This document shows, one piece after another, positions 1 through 14,150 of a stretch of 64,000 nucleotides of DNA (its first letter is position 1; each line of letters starts with the position of its first letter). Both the position numbers and the translations under genes were made by a program. Below the pieces are notes generated by a model. That model made no database searches. It was not told the DNA's origin and saw nothing but the letters and a program-made list of their open reading frames with translations. Origin of the DNA: Microcebus murinus (taxonomy: Eukaryota > Chordata > Mammalia > Primates > Cheirogaleidae); NCBI RefSeq assembly GCF_040939455.1, contig NC_134109.1:37837501-37901500 (forward strand). The letters run 5' to 3'.

Positions 1-844
1 GCAAGTCTTCAAAAATTATGTGAAGTGTTTTCACATCTATTACATTGTCATATATATGACCCTGGTGCATTAATTTTAATTCAATGTTCTTTGCACAACT
101 ACACCTTCATCTCTGCAATAATGCCAGATTCCACAAGTTGCTACACAAAGCTGAAAGGACAGTCAGTACACATATAAATAATCTCAGAATGTTCATCAGA
201 TATTGATTAGCAGTCAGGCCTCCCCACACCCAGTGTGATTATCAGTGTTATCTTTCCAACATCTATCTACTTGTTCATTGAACCTTTGCATTATCATGGG
301 TCATCCTTCCATTCAGAATTCAGAACTGCTGTGTGATTCAGATGCTTACATACCACGTTTAATTAATTTGTACAATTAACTATAACAGGGAACAGTCATA
401 AAGCTTCCTATCTCTTGGCAGCAGTGGTAAATATAAAGTCATATAAACAAGTAACAGAAAGTGGTTTTCTATCATGAATCAGTAATAACATAATTAGCAC
501 TTTTATCAATGTATATTTAAATCATTGTTCAACAAAAGAAACCACTACAGAGTCACTAAACTTGGGATATCCGCATAGCCTTCAGAACCGTCTCTATTTA
601 GATTCCAGTGGAGGGGGGTGGAAATCCTTAGATAGGTTAACATAAATTATGAAAATATGAGATATTTTTCATAATGTAAAACAAGCCCAATATCATATAT
701 ATGAAATTGATTCCAGACTGGAAGTTGCTACATTTTATTTGATGGAGCATATGAAATTAGCCACTTATTTTTCCTGAGAGCATGCACATTAACAAAATTT
801 GCCATAGCAATTGCACCTGGAAATAAACGTGAATAGGTCATAAA
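1..844. other. AT-rich intergenic DNA without recognisable features
   Basis: The sequence is AT-rich and unique-looking. I see no coding signature, clear repeat or structured RNA. It lies downstream of SYT16. Confidence 0.5.
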
Positions 845-1390
845 CTGTGATATTTCCAGACAATGGAATATTATTCAGCACTTAAAAGAAATGAGCTATC
901 AAGCCATGAAAAGACAGGGGGGACACTTAAACACATATTACCAAGTGAAAAAAGCCAACCTGAAAAGGATACATACTGTATGATTCCAACTGTATGACAT
1001 TCTGAAAAAGGCAAAACGATGGGTACAGTAAAAAGAACAGTGGTTGCCAGGGATTAGGGAGAAGGAAGGAGTGAATAGACAGATCACAGAGGATTTTTAG
1101 GGCAGTGAAAATCTTCTGTATGATACACTGGTCAAAACCCATAGAATGCACAACATCAAGAGTGAACCCTAAATGTCAACGATGCATGTTAGACAATGAT
1201 GATGTGTCAATGTCGGCTTGTTGATTCTAACAAATGTACCACCATGGAGTGGGATGTTTATAGGGAGAAAAGGTTGTGTGTGAGTGGGGACGAGGTATAT
1301 GGGAACTGTCTGTATTTTCTGCTCAGTTTTGCTGTGAACCTAAAACTGCTCTAAAAAAATAAAGTTTATTAATTTCTTTAAAAAAAAACA
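845..1390 (+). mobile_element. L1 (LINE-1) 3' end, old and truncated
   Basis: The sequence begins with the typical L1 ORF2-end phrase around 863 (aatggaatattattcagcac). It continues through the 3' UTR (gggaactgtctgtattttct near 1300) and ends in aaactgctctaaaaaaataa plus an A-rich tail at 1353-1390. The same terminal phrase recurs at 54466-54540. It is heavily diverged, with no intact reading frame. Confidence 0.85.
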
Positions 1391-4300
1391 AAATAGATCA
1401 CAAACACCATTATGCTTTTTCCTGAAAATATAGGTCGATTCTTATTCTAACAACTATTATAACAGAAATCTCTGTCACAATAAAGTATACAAACACTAAT
1501 TTCTTATTCACAAACTTAAAAGAACAAAATCTACAATAAAATTAATTTTTCAAATTCTGAAAAGGACTTTGTATTTCATAATAATAAAATCTAATTTGTG
1601 GCTGCATTAAGTATGGTGGCATAATAAAAGATTGCATTATCATCTGGTAGAGCTATGAATTAATAAAGATTATCATGGTCTACAGGGAAATATGGCAAAA
1701 ATAGTAAACTTTGCTCAAGGAACTTGACAAAGAAGCAATCTTAAGAAATAAATGTGGCCCTAGAATGTGACTATATTATACAAAATAACTTACAGGAAAA
1801 TATCTTTCAGTGAATATTGTTCCTCAATCAGAAGTTTTACTGGCAGACTTCTGATATATTTTCTCAAACATTAAGGTTTTTATCAAATAAAAAATGTGCA
1901 TGTTTTTAATTATGAACTATTAACTGGGCAACACTAAAAAATTGTCTTCAGTAAGAATTTTTAGGCCAACAAAGACTTAGACTTAACTTGCGGGGCCTGA
2001 GACATGTTTAGTAGACATTTGAGATGAGCTTTGATGATGCTAAGAATTACAAGCTCCTATGTTTGTCTCCTGCTATGAAATTGAAAGCATCAAGAGTTAG
2101 ACTCAGAATAATTCAAAAATGCTTTGAGACTAGAAAACAATTTTCAGTCCATCTGCCACCGTAGGGACATTCTGAGTATCAACCTTTACCCATTTCATAA
2201 GGATGCCCTAAATGGGTTTAGTTTTCAATAACTAAGACAAGTGTTAATCAAAAACAGAGAGGTAAGGAGGGCTCTTGGTTTACACTGCCACCCTTAATTT
2301 GGCAGCTACTGTTTCCAGTTCATTCTTCCAAAAACTAAAGGGTAGCAACACCTTTGACTATTAAAGCACAGAGCTTATAAAAACTGTGCCGCGCTTGTTT
2401 GCACAGACATAGCATTCCAGGGTCTAACTTACTGCCTTGCAAAGGGCATTCAATATTCAATTATAAAAGTCTTCCCTCAGGTATAAAATATATCTATTTC
2501 TTTCGAAGAGAAGCACGGACTTCCCTTCGACTGGAAGTCACAGACTGACAAACAAGTGTATTTATTTCTTAACTAGAGACCAAGTAATAACTTCCACCTT
2601 CCCTAAATCCTCTGCTTTTCAGAGGGGTAAAGAGACTATGACAGAAATACACTAAGCCAAAAATTAAAGGATAATAAAAGATCTGATTGTTATCCAGAGT
2701 TCTGATCAGAATCTAGTTTTATTTTTAAAAAAGAATATTTAGAAACAAAAACAATGGCTGAACTTAAACTCTTTTTCTCATCTGCTATTCTCCAGCCCCT
2801 AGTCCAGAGTCTGGGACACATTATACTTAATAAAGGCCTTTTTGAGTGAATAAATTTTATATAAACTAAAATAAAAAAATAAAATAATAAGAACCAGCAA
2901 GTAGATGCTTTAAGAGGAAAATGAAGTAAACAAATATAATACATAAAAATGGCAATACCAATGGGAAGTCAGCCTTCTCGGCATCCTCAAAGGAGAACTG
3001 GTAACTCTGTCACTAAAGGCATGAAGCAAAAATTCCCACAGGGACCTCAAGGCAGCATTAGTGAGCAGTAGAAAGCAGTTAGCAACATCCAGTGGTTTTA
3101 TTCTAAGAATGGCCACAGACCTCCACGACTGCCTGTGAGTTTGGTCTAGAAAGCCTCAAGCCATGTCACAGATTCCACTGTGGCTATTAATACAGGTAAC
3201 GATTGTCTGTGTGTCTATAGGATGCTGCTTTGTGACCCAAGGGAAACAAGAACAGCCACGGCACCACCACAGGAGAGGAAACTCACTCTGAGCCTGTAGG
3301 CATCGCCAAAGTCACCTAAACAAAACCCAAATAGGAACTCCTCAGAGAAAATCTTCTCTGATGCATAGAAAAATCAATGTGAAAAAAAATATTTCCAAAG
3401 GGAAGAGGACAAGCCTGGAGTGTTGTTATTGTTGTTTCTGTTTTAAGGTTACACACAAAATATTAGAAGGAACTTATAAAGGCTACATTCCTGGGTAACT
3501 GTCCATTCTTTAGACAGAGCCAGCATTTCAAGCAGATTTTTCTGTTTTAAAAGACTTCCAAAGATGATGATTCTGTGACCTCCCTTGGCAAGTCCCCCTC
3601 TAATGTAACCAAGGCTCACTGCAAATCTGAGGCTTCCTAGAAGCTTTGCCCAGTAAGTTCAGCCAATATGTCTCACCTTCTTCCAAGAACCCGTAAAAAA
3701 GGACTATACTTTTTATGGCATGTAATGAGACCAATTTAATAACCACATGTTGGTAAGCATGCTTGTTTTTATGATGACTGCTTCAATGTGTGGCCCTATC
3801 ACCCCAAAAAGATTTTAAATTCTTTGCTATCCCAAACAGAACAGTGCTAGACAAAAGGAAATCCAATGAATACATTTTGAATTAATGAGAAACAATCTTC
3901 ATATAGTTTTCCTTATATCTAACTTAAATTCTCCCAACTTGATTTAGGTGGATCCTCTCAATCCACCCTTATGGTCAAGAATACAAAGTGCACACCATCC
4001 TCTCGGTTAGGACCCTACATTCCGGATAATTGTTACTATAATACAAATCATCGCGCCACCTTTTCACCTCCCATCCAACTCCTTTAACTTCCCTACATGT
4101 TGAATGGTTCCCAACTAAAAGCCCAAAGCTAATTGATTCTTCTTCTAAATGGAGAAACCTAGAACTTGAGACAGCCCTTTGGCAATGTGGTGAAACTGGG
4201 AGTACAGTCTCACAGTTCCCCAAGCCCAGAATCATGCTAAGTTTAAAACCACAAGGAGCACGTGACTGGTTCATGGCATCTGGTTACAATAAACTTGAGG

Positions 4301-5100
4301 TGGTTTGTTCCCAACTACTTCTCTAGATCAAACATCATTGGCAACGGTTTTTCTAAATTCTCAGGAAACTCCCTTCTTTACTCAAGGCCTGAATCACTTG
4401 AGAACAAGTGAACATGCTTTCTATCATATCAACAAGTCACTCTGAAAAACCATCTTAAAAAGGAGTTAGTGTCAACTGAGATAATGCCATTCATTATGAT
4501 CTCATAAGGGCAATAGTGATAAATGGTTGTGAATAGAACTTTCCAGTCAAAGAGTTAAAGTTTTGATGGCTATGTTATTGGACCATTTAAAATTTTTTAC
4601 TATAAGGATATAAAATGGGTATCTGGTGTAGGTTAAAAAAAATATGTTGTCCATTTTGAAAAGCATGCCAGCATAGTACCATACCATTTATCTTACTTTT
4701 TCAGATCAAAGTTGAAATATATAATCAAATTGTCCAGGGGACAGCAAGAGGCCCTGTCCATGTATAAACAGTAGAGTTGGGGTGAGGAGAGGCCTTGTGT
4801 GTGATGGACATACAAGGACCAAGGTTTTGTACCCCCTCCAAACTCAGGGGATAAAAAACAAAGACTGGCTGTACTTTAGCTGGTTATCTATTAAGACTCA
4901 ATTTCCTCCACATACCCAGTTTATCTCTGATTAGTTTGTCCTGATGGGACTTATTTTTTTTTTTTTTTAACAAATCCAGGCTGGCATCCTGAGACTATCC
5001 TTTTTAAAGTATCTTAAAATTGTTTTTAATTTTTCTCTAGTGTTATAATTACCTTTGCTAGGAAAAGAAACAAATCTTAAATGTTTTCTTTTTCAAGCAC
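1391..5100. other. AT-rich intergenic DNA, nothing assignable
   Basis: About 3.7 kb without coding potential. Several minus-strand open frames (for example 3975-4274, 99 residues) have no recognisable domain and no splice context. A short poly-T run is at 4951-4967. Confidence 0.5.
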
Positions 5101-5104
5101 GATC

Positions 5105-5335
5105 ATGAAAAGGAAATATTGGATGCTAACTATATGCCAGGTTCTATGCTAGGCACATGACATCTGTGATTTCATTGATATCTTTTTTAAAAACTTTATG
5201 AGGTAGATATTATTTCCATTTTCCAGTTGAAAAACTGGGACACAGGCTGGCTAAGTAATTTTCTTAAGGCCACACAGTTAGCAGAGTTCTATCCAAACTC
5301 AAAATAAGACCACAGTCTGTGCCAACTTTGTTGTG
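5105..5335 (-). repeat. MIR SINE
   Basis: The plus strand shows the reverse complement of a MIR: 'ttatgaggtagatattattt', then 'ccagttgaaaaactgggaca', then 'aaggccacacagttagcaga'. It is an ancient tRNA-derived SINE, diverged and non-coding. Confidence 0.8.
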
Positions 5336-5399
5336 TTAGGCCAGTTTCATTTTCCCTTTAACTATTTTCCAAAATTCTACAAGTTTTGGAAAAAATGAA

Positions 5400-8300
5400 A
5401 GCTACTTAATCTGAAATGTCTTTTGGTTTGTTTACTCTTCTTTAATACTATACACTGGTGGATGCTAAATGTATATACATGCTGTATCACTTTTTGGGTG
5501 GGTTTTGTATGTTTTTAAATAGTTTTGCCTAAATGATTATCTTTAAGACAAAAAAAATATAAAATATTTTTGCCATTTCAGAATTATAATTTGCTTTTGT
5601 CTTAAATAGAATGGAATATTCTTTAACCACAGTTTCCTCAAAAGAGAAGGTATCACATGTGTTTTCTAGTCCTGTCTATCAGTAAGAATATGCCTCCATT
5701 TGGTTTTATGTCATTTACAAATAATCTCTTCCTACTCACTTTTATGTTCTTAATACACAGTCCTCTGCTACAAAAGGTCAGCCAGGTTTTTTGGAAACCC
5801 ACAGTTTGATGTCCACACTGAATCATCAATTAAATCAATTTAGTGTCTATCGGGCAAGCACTCTTACTTAACCTGAAGGTCGTTTCTACTTAAATACTTT
5901 ACTTGGAAAGAAAAGAGTTTTGGTTCCCAGATAAGATCATCTAGTACAGTCATGATGTAATACAGTGACCAAGGGATAACTATAATTTGTAAAATATTAC
6001 AAGATCTACACATTGAAAAGGCAGAAGCTGTGTTTCAGGCTCACTAGCACCTAGCACGATGGAGAATATCAATATCTGAAATCAGTTAACTATCACTGAA
6101 GGATGTCGGAGTTAATATGCCAAAAGTGAACAAGGATGCAACGTCATACTCTCTTTACCCCTTGCAAACACAGTGATGATTCTTTCTCACAATTTGCGCA
6201 GGTGAAATGCCAAGTATAATACATCCAAAGGCATTACAAATTCTTATGTTAGGGGAGGCAAGACCCCCACCCCCACCCCACCACCCAACAGTTATGCAGC
6301 ATCAGCAAAAACAGAATCCAAAACAACTGTGCATCACACTGGGAGCCAGTGAAGGAGAGGGGCTGAGAGCAGGTGTTCAGCTGCCTGGTGAATGGTCCAT
6401 TTAAAAATTCAACAATAGTCAGAAGGGAGCAGGGAGTACAACAGCTACCACCGCGACTGGTGAAACCAGCACTTTTCGATTCAGTGTAAACTTATGCCCT
6501 GAAAGAAGGCACACCATAAAGCAGATTTCCATAAACCTAGTGCATCATTTGCTTTCAACAGTATTGTTTAAAAATCATGCTCTTCAGGAAAAAAAAAAAT
6601 CACTGAAAGAACTACTCATGCAACAAAAATTGGTGCTGCTTCAATGTCAAATCCCCACGCGAGGTATTAATCATTAGCTAGATGAAATAGGCAAAAGCAG
6701 TTTTTTCACTGCAGAACCAACTAATTATCTTTCATAACTCTTTTGAAAAGCAAATGTAGATGTAAAAGCTCAAGTGAAAAACATGCTAAATGCATTTGTG
6801 TCTAGACTTTGCCAAGAAAATAAGGGAGTTTAAGTGCACAAAATCAAAAGATCTTACTAAACTAGAATTTCAAATCAGGGTAAAAAAAAAAATCAGCCCC
6901 ATATTTTAATGTATCTTGTCTTCAGCATTTTATGTTTATACAATCAGCTGAGGGTGAATGTTGCTGTATATTCAAGATGTACATGCAGCCTATACAGGGA
7001 GCGGCACCAACATAGTAAAATTATTTTAATGTTTTTTCAGGTATCCCTTCCCTTTAAATGCTGCACATTCCTGTAAACTGTGTCACAAGTAGACCATTGG
7101 GAAGCAGATCAAGTGCACAAGGATATCTTCACCACAGCAGCAAAAAACCTTAAAAATGGCTGGGTCAAGGGAGCAAAAAATAAAGTATAGGTGATTATTG
7201 GGCACCATGAATCAAAGGAAGCAGCAACATGCAGAGCAGGAAAATATGAGGGGGAAAAATACAGGGCTGTCTGTACAATATATACAGATTTTTTTCAAAT
7301 GTAAATTTGAAAGTGAATGCTGCTATTATGTTACTGCATAAAGGGAAGCATAACGAGGCTGCTCCACTTCCCTTTAAACACAAGGCATAAAGAGAGTAGG
7401 GGATGTGAAAAGCCAATTCTTTGTGCCACTACTTAATCAATCGCACTCAGTTCTACTCAATGACTTAGCCACACTGCAAAGACCACTCAGCAGCTAATGG
7501 AGATAATGCTGGAAAAGCACTTTGAGGTCTTCCGAAGAAAGGTGGGGTAAAAACCCAAAGGAGCAGGGTTTCGATACTTATTCCTAATAACTGAGCAGCA
7601 TATATGAAACTCTCATGACCTGAAAAGAAATGAAGATACTCGTTTATTTTGCAAATTATGATTCTTCCATATAAAGTCATTTCTTTGAAAGACTGAACCC
7701 TGAAATCATAGTAAAGTTATCCTGTGCCCCAGTCTGGTCTTGTCAGGATAACCATTACACATGGTAAAGAATAAATATGTTCTTCAAGTGTTACAGCCCA
7801 CGCTTACAATCTGTCAAAATGTAGAGCTGAGGAGGAGTTTTGTGTTTTTAACTGTATACAGCCATCACTAGCTATCACTCTTCTCACAGACAGGAAAAAG
7901 TCAACAATGAAGCACAGAAGCTAAAAATAAGTGACTGAGCAATTGCTCAGAGGAGCTGCACATTGGGCACAGGGTTAAATGTACACATACTCCTTCCCCC
8001 CTTTTTTTTTAATTACTGCCAATTGAAAGTAATTGAAATTAGGGGCTTAGACCTAAGAAAAACAAAAACAAACATGCACTGCATAAATGTGTAAAGAAAG
8101 TCATAAGTAAAATCCCATGCTTATAACCACACAAGAGCAGTGTTCTGAATGGCACATGCCCAGAATGCAAATAATGACTAATGTATCTTGCTGCAAATGC
8201 CATAAAAATGACAGTTCTATATAGGCACTTCAAATGCTCAAAGAAAAATTTAGTGTCATTCCGTACAAACTGAAAATATCTCTTCATTCACAGGTATTAT

Positions 8301-9309
8301 GACAATTTTAAAGAATCAATAAAATCAATATTTATTAAAGACCCATTGTATGCAATTTACTATGCTCTAATGATAGAAAACACTGTATTAAGAAAAAGAC
8401 CATGGTTTACATGCGAGTACATTCAAAATACATGTATGAGTATATATAATTGAATATAGAAAAAGTATAATCCAAAAGAACATCAGCTTCAGAAAACTCA
8501 ATAAGTCTATGACTGAAATCAGGTTTTTGGTTTTTATCTCATTCTGTACGAATTAGGTGAGAAAGCATAAAAACCTCAAAAGTTACAAGTTTGAAATCTT
8601 ACATAATCAAAAGTAGACAAGTTGTCTTACAACAGTAGTTTTTGAATTCCTTTCTAGCTTCAAAATGATTCATCTAATCAAATCTCATAGAAACCATAAT
8701 ATATGTGAGATAAAAGAGGTATTTGATTAATACAAATTTATTTTATCAGTGCAAGTTTACAATATTTACTTGTTAGGTAAATAGGGTTTTTTTGACCGAG
8801 AGAAAACCGTGAAATGAGGGCTTAGGGGTTATAGTTACATTCTTCTATGAGCCTCAGCCTCTGATTCATTTCTGTATTTGGGAGTTTGTTGCACCATGTT
8901 AAGAAAATTCTGATTCATACACCTAAGTGGTTGAATGTTACAGCCCCCCTGTAATCTCAGGTTACTCTTTAAGCAAACAGAGAAAGCAGGAGAAGCTTCA
9001 TCCCATAGTCTGAACCACAACTCAATAATCTATTAGCACAAATTGACTCATCATCAGTGGTATAACTGTGGTAACATTTTCCATACAGTACACTTGGCTT
9101 TACATGTGGGGTTTTTTAAATTACAATATTTAAATCCAAATCAAATCTTTAAGAAACCCAAAGCTCCCATTCAGAATGTCCTAGGGGTTAGAGGAATCTC
9201 TGTTGGAAAACCCGAAAACCTTGCTAGGATGCACTCACTGATTTAGTGTCAACAGTCAGCAACACAAGTGACCGAGGTGGACACAACACACAAACACCAG
9301 TTGGCAAAC
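5400..9309 (-). other. SYT16: Probable SYT16 3' untranslated region and proximal downstream sequence
   Basis: This stretch directly follows the stop codon. I see no recognisable interspersed repeat over almost 4 kb, which is unusual in this repeat-rich window and typical of a long conserved 3' UTR. Minus-strand AATAAA hexamers occur at 8737-8742, 8331-8336 and 7643-7648, among others, but AT-rich sequence makes them common by chance. I cannot say which is used. No open frame here looks like a gene. Confidence 0.45.
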
Positions 9310-9623
9310 CTAGGATTCTAGCAAAGTGTGCCATCTGCAGATCTGCTGGCCTTTGGTTTCCTTCATTTCCTCCCAGTGATCTTGTTCCTCCTCTCCACTG
9401 CTGTTTTGGCCCAGAGCAATCCAGCCAATCATCTCTTTGCGCTTCATAGTACGCCTGTTATAAACGGAAATCATCAGTGTGACGTCAGAGAGCTGAAAGA
9501 GCGCCACCTGGAAAACAAAAGTCTCCTTATAGACAGGATTGGGCTGACCACGTCGAATGGATGTCTTGCAGCGGGACATCTCTTGACCCACAGAATTGAG
9601 GAGAAAGAGTTTTCCATATGTAT
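9310..9623 (-). CDS. SYT16: SYT16 terminal coding exon, rest of C2B and stop
   Basis: This 314-nt exon is entered in phase 1 and encodes 103 whole residues and a TAG stop (9310-9312). The acceptor is ccctttttgtcttag (AG at 9624-9625). The sequence starts [18 protein letters not shown]. It has the polybasic strand [19 protein letters not shown], loop 3 [17 protein letters not shown], and the C-terminal helix region [20 protein letters not shown]. Its WHTLLES end is the synaptotagmin-type C-terminal WHxL motif, implicated in docking in classical members. Loop 3 reads VYN where calcium binders have D-x-D, so C2B is also expected to be calcium-independent. An ATG 37 nt inside the intron opens a read-through frame but is not a real start. 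Confidence 0.96.
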
Positions 9624-10099
9624 CTAAGACAAAAAGGGGGTGGAGAGGATGAGAAAACATCAGTGCACTCTGTTTTGCTAGTTTAGTTACAACATTTATA
9701 CGAGCTGTAAATTTCTCCTTTCAACATACTAAATAGTATCTTTAGGCCTGGTGCTTGCTACTGAGCCAACACATCTTACATGAATTATTCAGAAGAGGGG
9801 TCATTACCTGCAATGCCCAATGTTTCATGTAGCTCACTATCCGGCACATTGCTGATGCTCACTGGAACCTCTCCATGCACAAGTTACACATATATGCACA
9901 GGCATGTGTGCAATTGTTTGTGGACACGCTCAGTTCTTCATTCAAATTTTATTTACATAACGAGATAAATATACACATTTTGCTGTCATGCGTTTTTTTC
10001 ATAGTCATATTACTATTTTTGCCTGAGTTAGAAAATCTCTTCCCTTCTCACTCTCTACATATTCTCTGGACCATCTCAACCCCTCCACGGTTTCAATGA

Positions 10100-11085
10100 C
10101 AACTATGAAGTCCGTAGGTCTGGCCTAGACATTTCTCCCAATTGAATACCACGCTTCTTCTTTTGGAAATCCCACACACATCTCACACTCAACATGTCCC
10201 CATCTCTAAAACTCTGCTGCTCCAGTGTTCCCCGCCTCTGTGAATAGTAGCATTATTCACTCAATTATCCAAGTCAGAAATCAGAACTTCATTGTTGACA
10301 AGACTGGCTTCCTCTCCTCCAGTCCACTCAATCAGTCACCAAGTTCTGTTGATTCTGCCTCCCAAACAGTTCCCAAATCCACTCACTTCTTTCCATCCCC
10401 AATGCCACTGAGCTCTCAGTGTATTTCGTAAGCTCAGGTCACCAGCATCTCTCACGTGTATCACCTCACGTTTCCTCACTGATCTAGTCGATGGGTGGCC
10501 AGAGCAATCTTTGCAAAGTGCAGATCTAGTATGTACTCTCACTAATAAACAAAAACCCAGCCTTCAGTACTTCCTACTAGTCTCTGGATAAAAGCTCGAT
10601 TTCTTGGTGCAGTCTCTGTACTTTGGCTCTGTTTAGTGTCCAGCCTCATTGCTCACCTTGGCTGCCATTACACACTGCATTTCCATTCCTTTCTGCCCAC
10701 CCCCCTGCTCTCTTTCCCTTTCACTTCTATACACGCTCTCCATGCCCTAATATCCCATCTGATAGCCACCCTCATATGACTTCTATTCATTAAGTTCAGT
10801 TTGGACATCACTTTACCCAGGAATTTTTGCTGTCCTCTTTTCCCCACTTCCACCAGCTCTGGGTCAGGGAACCCTCCAGTGACCACCACCAAAACCTAGT
10901 TTTAGCCTATCTCAGCACTTGCTACCCAGGATTATCTGCCTGTTTATTTGTCTGCAAATATTGCCAGTTCCCCAAGAGAGGTAGAGAGAGGGGCTGACAT
11001 TTTTACCATTGTATTCTGGTGCCTGGCTTTGTGTTTAAGGTGGAGTAGACCTTCAGTAAGTATTTTGTAATGAATGTTCATGACT
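10100..11085 (+). mobile_element. L2 (LINE-2) 3' region
   Basis: It follows the L2 layout: aacatgtccccatctctaaa near 10192, then ttctgttgattctgcctccc near 10345. Next come a CT-rich coding remnant and a 3' end near 11030-11085 with 'gtgcctggctttgtgtttaa' and 'cttcagtaagtattttgtaa'. It is fossil sequence inside the last SYT16 intron; minus-strand shadows such as 10668-10892 are not genes. Confidence 0.7.
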
Positions 11086-11089
11086 AGCC

Positions 11090-12940
11090 AGGAAGCTCGA
11101 CTTTCCTTTTTCTTTTGGTCTCAAGTTTTCAAACTTGTAATATGAAACTAAACCCCTCATTTTATAGCCCCCACACTAAAATGCTTTAACTAACATTATA
11201 TGTTTAGTCATTTATAAAAAGGAAAGAAAACATCCAAATTTTACAACATGATCTACTTTTGCTAAAATAACTGAATAGGTCATTACCAAGAAAATTATCT
11301 CCTCAATTATATCTTTATTAAAATAACTTAATTTATCAATTTATTGACTTTTCACTACAATTTTTACTACTAAGTGCATACTATTCTTTAAAAAAATCAA
11401 AATGTTAAGGCGTTTCCCAAATTCTATCATCCTGTACATTCTGTTCAATGCAGGCAACAAGATGATTAGTGTTTACTGCTCATTTTCCCACCTAACAACC
11501 AGTCAAACTTTTTAAAGCGTAAACCCAGATCTCTGTCATTTACCGTTCTCTCCGAGAGCATTGTAAGATAGGAAACAAATTACAACGTGCAGTTTTCTTT
11601 CTATGTTGATCTTTTTCTATTCCGGTTTGATGTGTTATTTTATGCGCTTATCTGCTGAGAAACACAAGGTGTGAAATTACACTTCAGGTGTGAAAACACT
11701 TCTCTGTCTCAGAAACAGGGCTCGCCACTCTTCAAACTGTTCAATGGAAAAGGCTGTCAGAAAACCGACAATGGGGGAGTGAATGTGTGTTTCTGCAGCT
11801 GTATGACTACATAATTCCTATAGGAAAAGTCCAATCCAGTCACCAAACTGCTCAGGCAATTCTGCTGCCAGTTATAGCAGTGGGAATTGAGTTAATCTTG
11901 CAAACAAAGATATGCTCATTTCACAAAGAGAGCAATTTCGAGCTTCATCCTGTCACAAGATCATTTTCTAATTACGAGAAAGGCCACTTACTACCGCACC
12001 GCCATCACTGAAGTTGGACTGTATGTGTATGACACAGAGGGAAAATAATAATTTTATAAACAATCCAGTCTGAGGATAGGGACCAAAGGAAGGGAAATGT
12101 TGCTGATTGCTTCAGTTCAAAAGGGAAGCTTTATCAACAGTAACAATGTGCTTACTTCTTAATTACTTCTTAATGTCTAGAGCAGAGGCCATGCCCAGAA
12201 AATTCTGTTCATGTGGAATAGCTGGGGAGTATGACTGTGATCTTTTGGCCTTTGGTTACTTACTCTGATGATCACCAGTCAGAATGGATGGAGAAAGAAT
12301 CCAGCTAAGTAAATATCCAATTTAAATGAACTCTGTCTTAATCTCTGGAAATTGATAACAGTAACTACAAAATAAAACTGAGCAATATTTTATCATCTGA
12401 TGATGATTCAGAAAGCTTTACAGTTTCTTCAGCAACTCAGAACCATTATCAAAAGGCTAAATGGGTCATAATCCCTCGATAGTCTTGTCAACTGCTTTAC
12501 TAGTCACTTGCCTCTTTCTTAACTAAAAGATGTCACTTGTTCTAAAATATTAACTATAGTACATAATTAGTAATTTATTATGACACAAACATATGTCATT
12601 TGGAACTCAAAAGGCATTTTTCCAAAGAGACAACATGGTACCCAGTGATTAGCTGTATGCCCCACACAAAATACCTGTACATTTGCAGCATGGCATTCTA
12701 TCAATTGTACTTACAAGACTGAGCCTCTGGGCGGGGGTCAGAGGAACAAAGATTCTCTGTTAATTTATATTTATAAAAGGTTTTAAACATATATAAGAGA
12801 ATATAAAATAGTATCCCACATACTGACTTGGGATACTTCGCATACCTACATGCTACTGATGCTTTTGCCATACATGCTACTGATGCTTTTTGCTGTTTGA
12901 TTTTTAAGAAATAAAACAATACAATGGAAGGTCTGTCGGT
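11090..12940. other. SYT16: SYT16 last-intron DNA without assignable features
   Basis: AT-rich intronic sequence. The only structure I see is a small tandem duplication at 12847-12890. No exon-like open frame with splice sites was found on the minus strand. Confidence 0.45.
12847..12890. repeat. Two-copy tandem repeat, period 24 bp
   Basis: The 20-mer tacatgctactgatgctttt occurs at 12847-12866 and again at 12871-12890. This is a local slippage-type duplication. Confidence 0.85.
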
Positions 12941-12949
12941 ATCCATCCT

Positions 12950-14150
12950 TGATCCTGTCTCCTTCTCCTTCTCTCACCAAAGGTATCTACTATCTTAGAT
13001 CTGGAGTTCATCAATTCCATGTATGTTTTTAGACTTTTAATATATAAGTAGACATAAATACAGACATACAAGATATATTTAACAGTATTTTGCTCATTAA
13101 AAATATTTAACATTATAATGTATGCCTTTATGAAACTTTAATTCAGCATTAAATTTTTTATATTATCTCTAGGTACATATGGCTATACTTCATTTTTTTT
13201 TATCTTCTATGTATAATGTTCCAGTATACTAATAAGCCACAATTCAGTTATCCATTCTATTAAATGGACAATTGTTTATAATAGCCGAAAATCAAAAAGA
13301 TTTCAGTGAGCATTTTTCTCTATTTAGTATTATACCAATATTCAATAATTTCTGTAGCATACACCTGGGAGTGCACTTCACATTTTCTAGATACAAAATC
13401 CTTGCGAGTCATATTTATTGCTACTATCTTCTCCCTGCCTGTGGTATCTTTTTGCTTGGTTTCCCGTGACATCTTTTTGCTTGGTTTATAGTAACTTTTA
13501 TAGTATAAATGTTTTAAATTTTGGTGGAGTCAAGTTTATTAGTGTCTTTCTGTTCAGTTGATGTTCTAAAGAAATCTTACCCAAACTCGATAATCTCCCA
13601 TATTTTCTTTTATGAGTCTTAAAAACTTGTTTTTCACATTTGATCTTTAATCCACCTGGAATTGATCTTTGCATATGGTATGAGGTAGGGATTTAATTTT
13701 TTTCTATATGGGAAGCATTATTCATTAAGTAATCTATTATCTCCCCATTAATTTATAATACTATATCTGTCAGCTATCAAGCTTCTAAGCTGGGGTGTCT
13801 TTCCCTAAGTCTCTTAATATTTATCATCATTTTATATTATGTCTTGATATCTGCTAAAAATAATATTTTTAAAAACTGAGTTACTCTCAGCTCTTGCTTA
13901 GTTTAATAGGCTCTTGCATATAAATTTTGTAATCAATTTATCAAGTTCTGTAAAAAAAAAAATTAAAAAAAAAAAAGAACAAAGTAAACATACCAAAAAA
14001 CACTGTTGGGATTTTGATTGGGATTGTACTGGACACAGAGATTTGGGAAAAGCCATTGTTTTCACAATATGGAATCTTCTCATCAATAAACATGTTACAT
14101 CTATCCATTTAGTTTCTTTTTGAGTATTTCAAAAACTTTCATAATTTCTT
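12950..14150 (-). mobile_element. Degraded L1 fragment, antisense
   Basis: The plus strand carries diverged phrases typical of antisense L1 ORF2. Around 13245 'ttcagttatccattctatta' precedes a weak 'cctgggagtgcacttcacat'. Around 13655 it reads 'cacctggaattgatctttgc'. A short 17-bp unit (atctttttgcttggttt) is repeated at 13446-13462 and 13471-13487. Confidence 0.55.
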
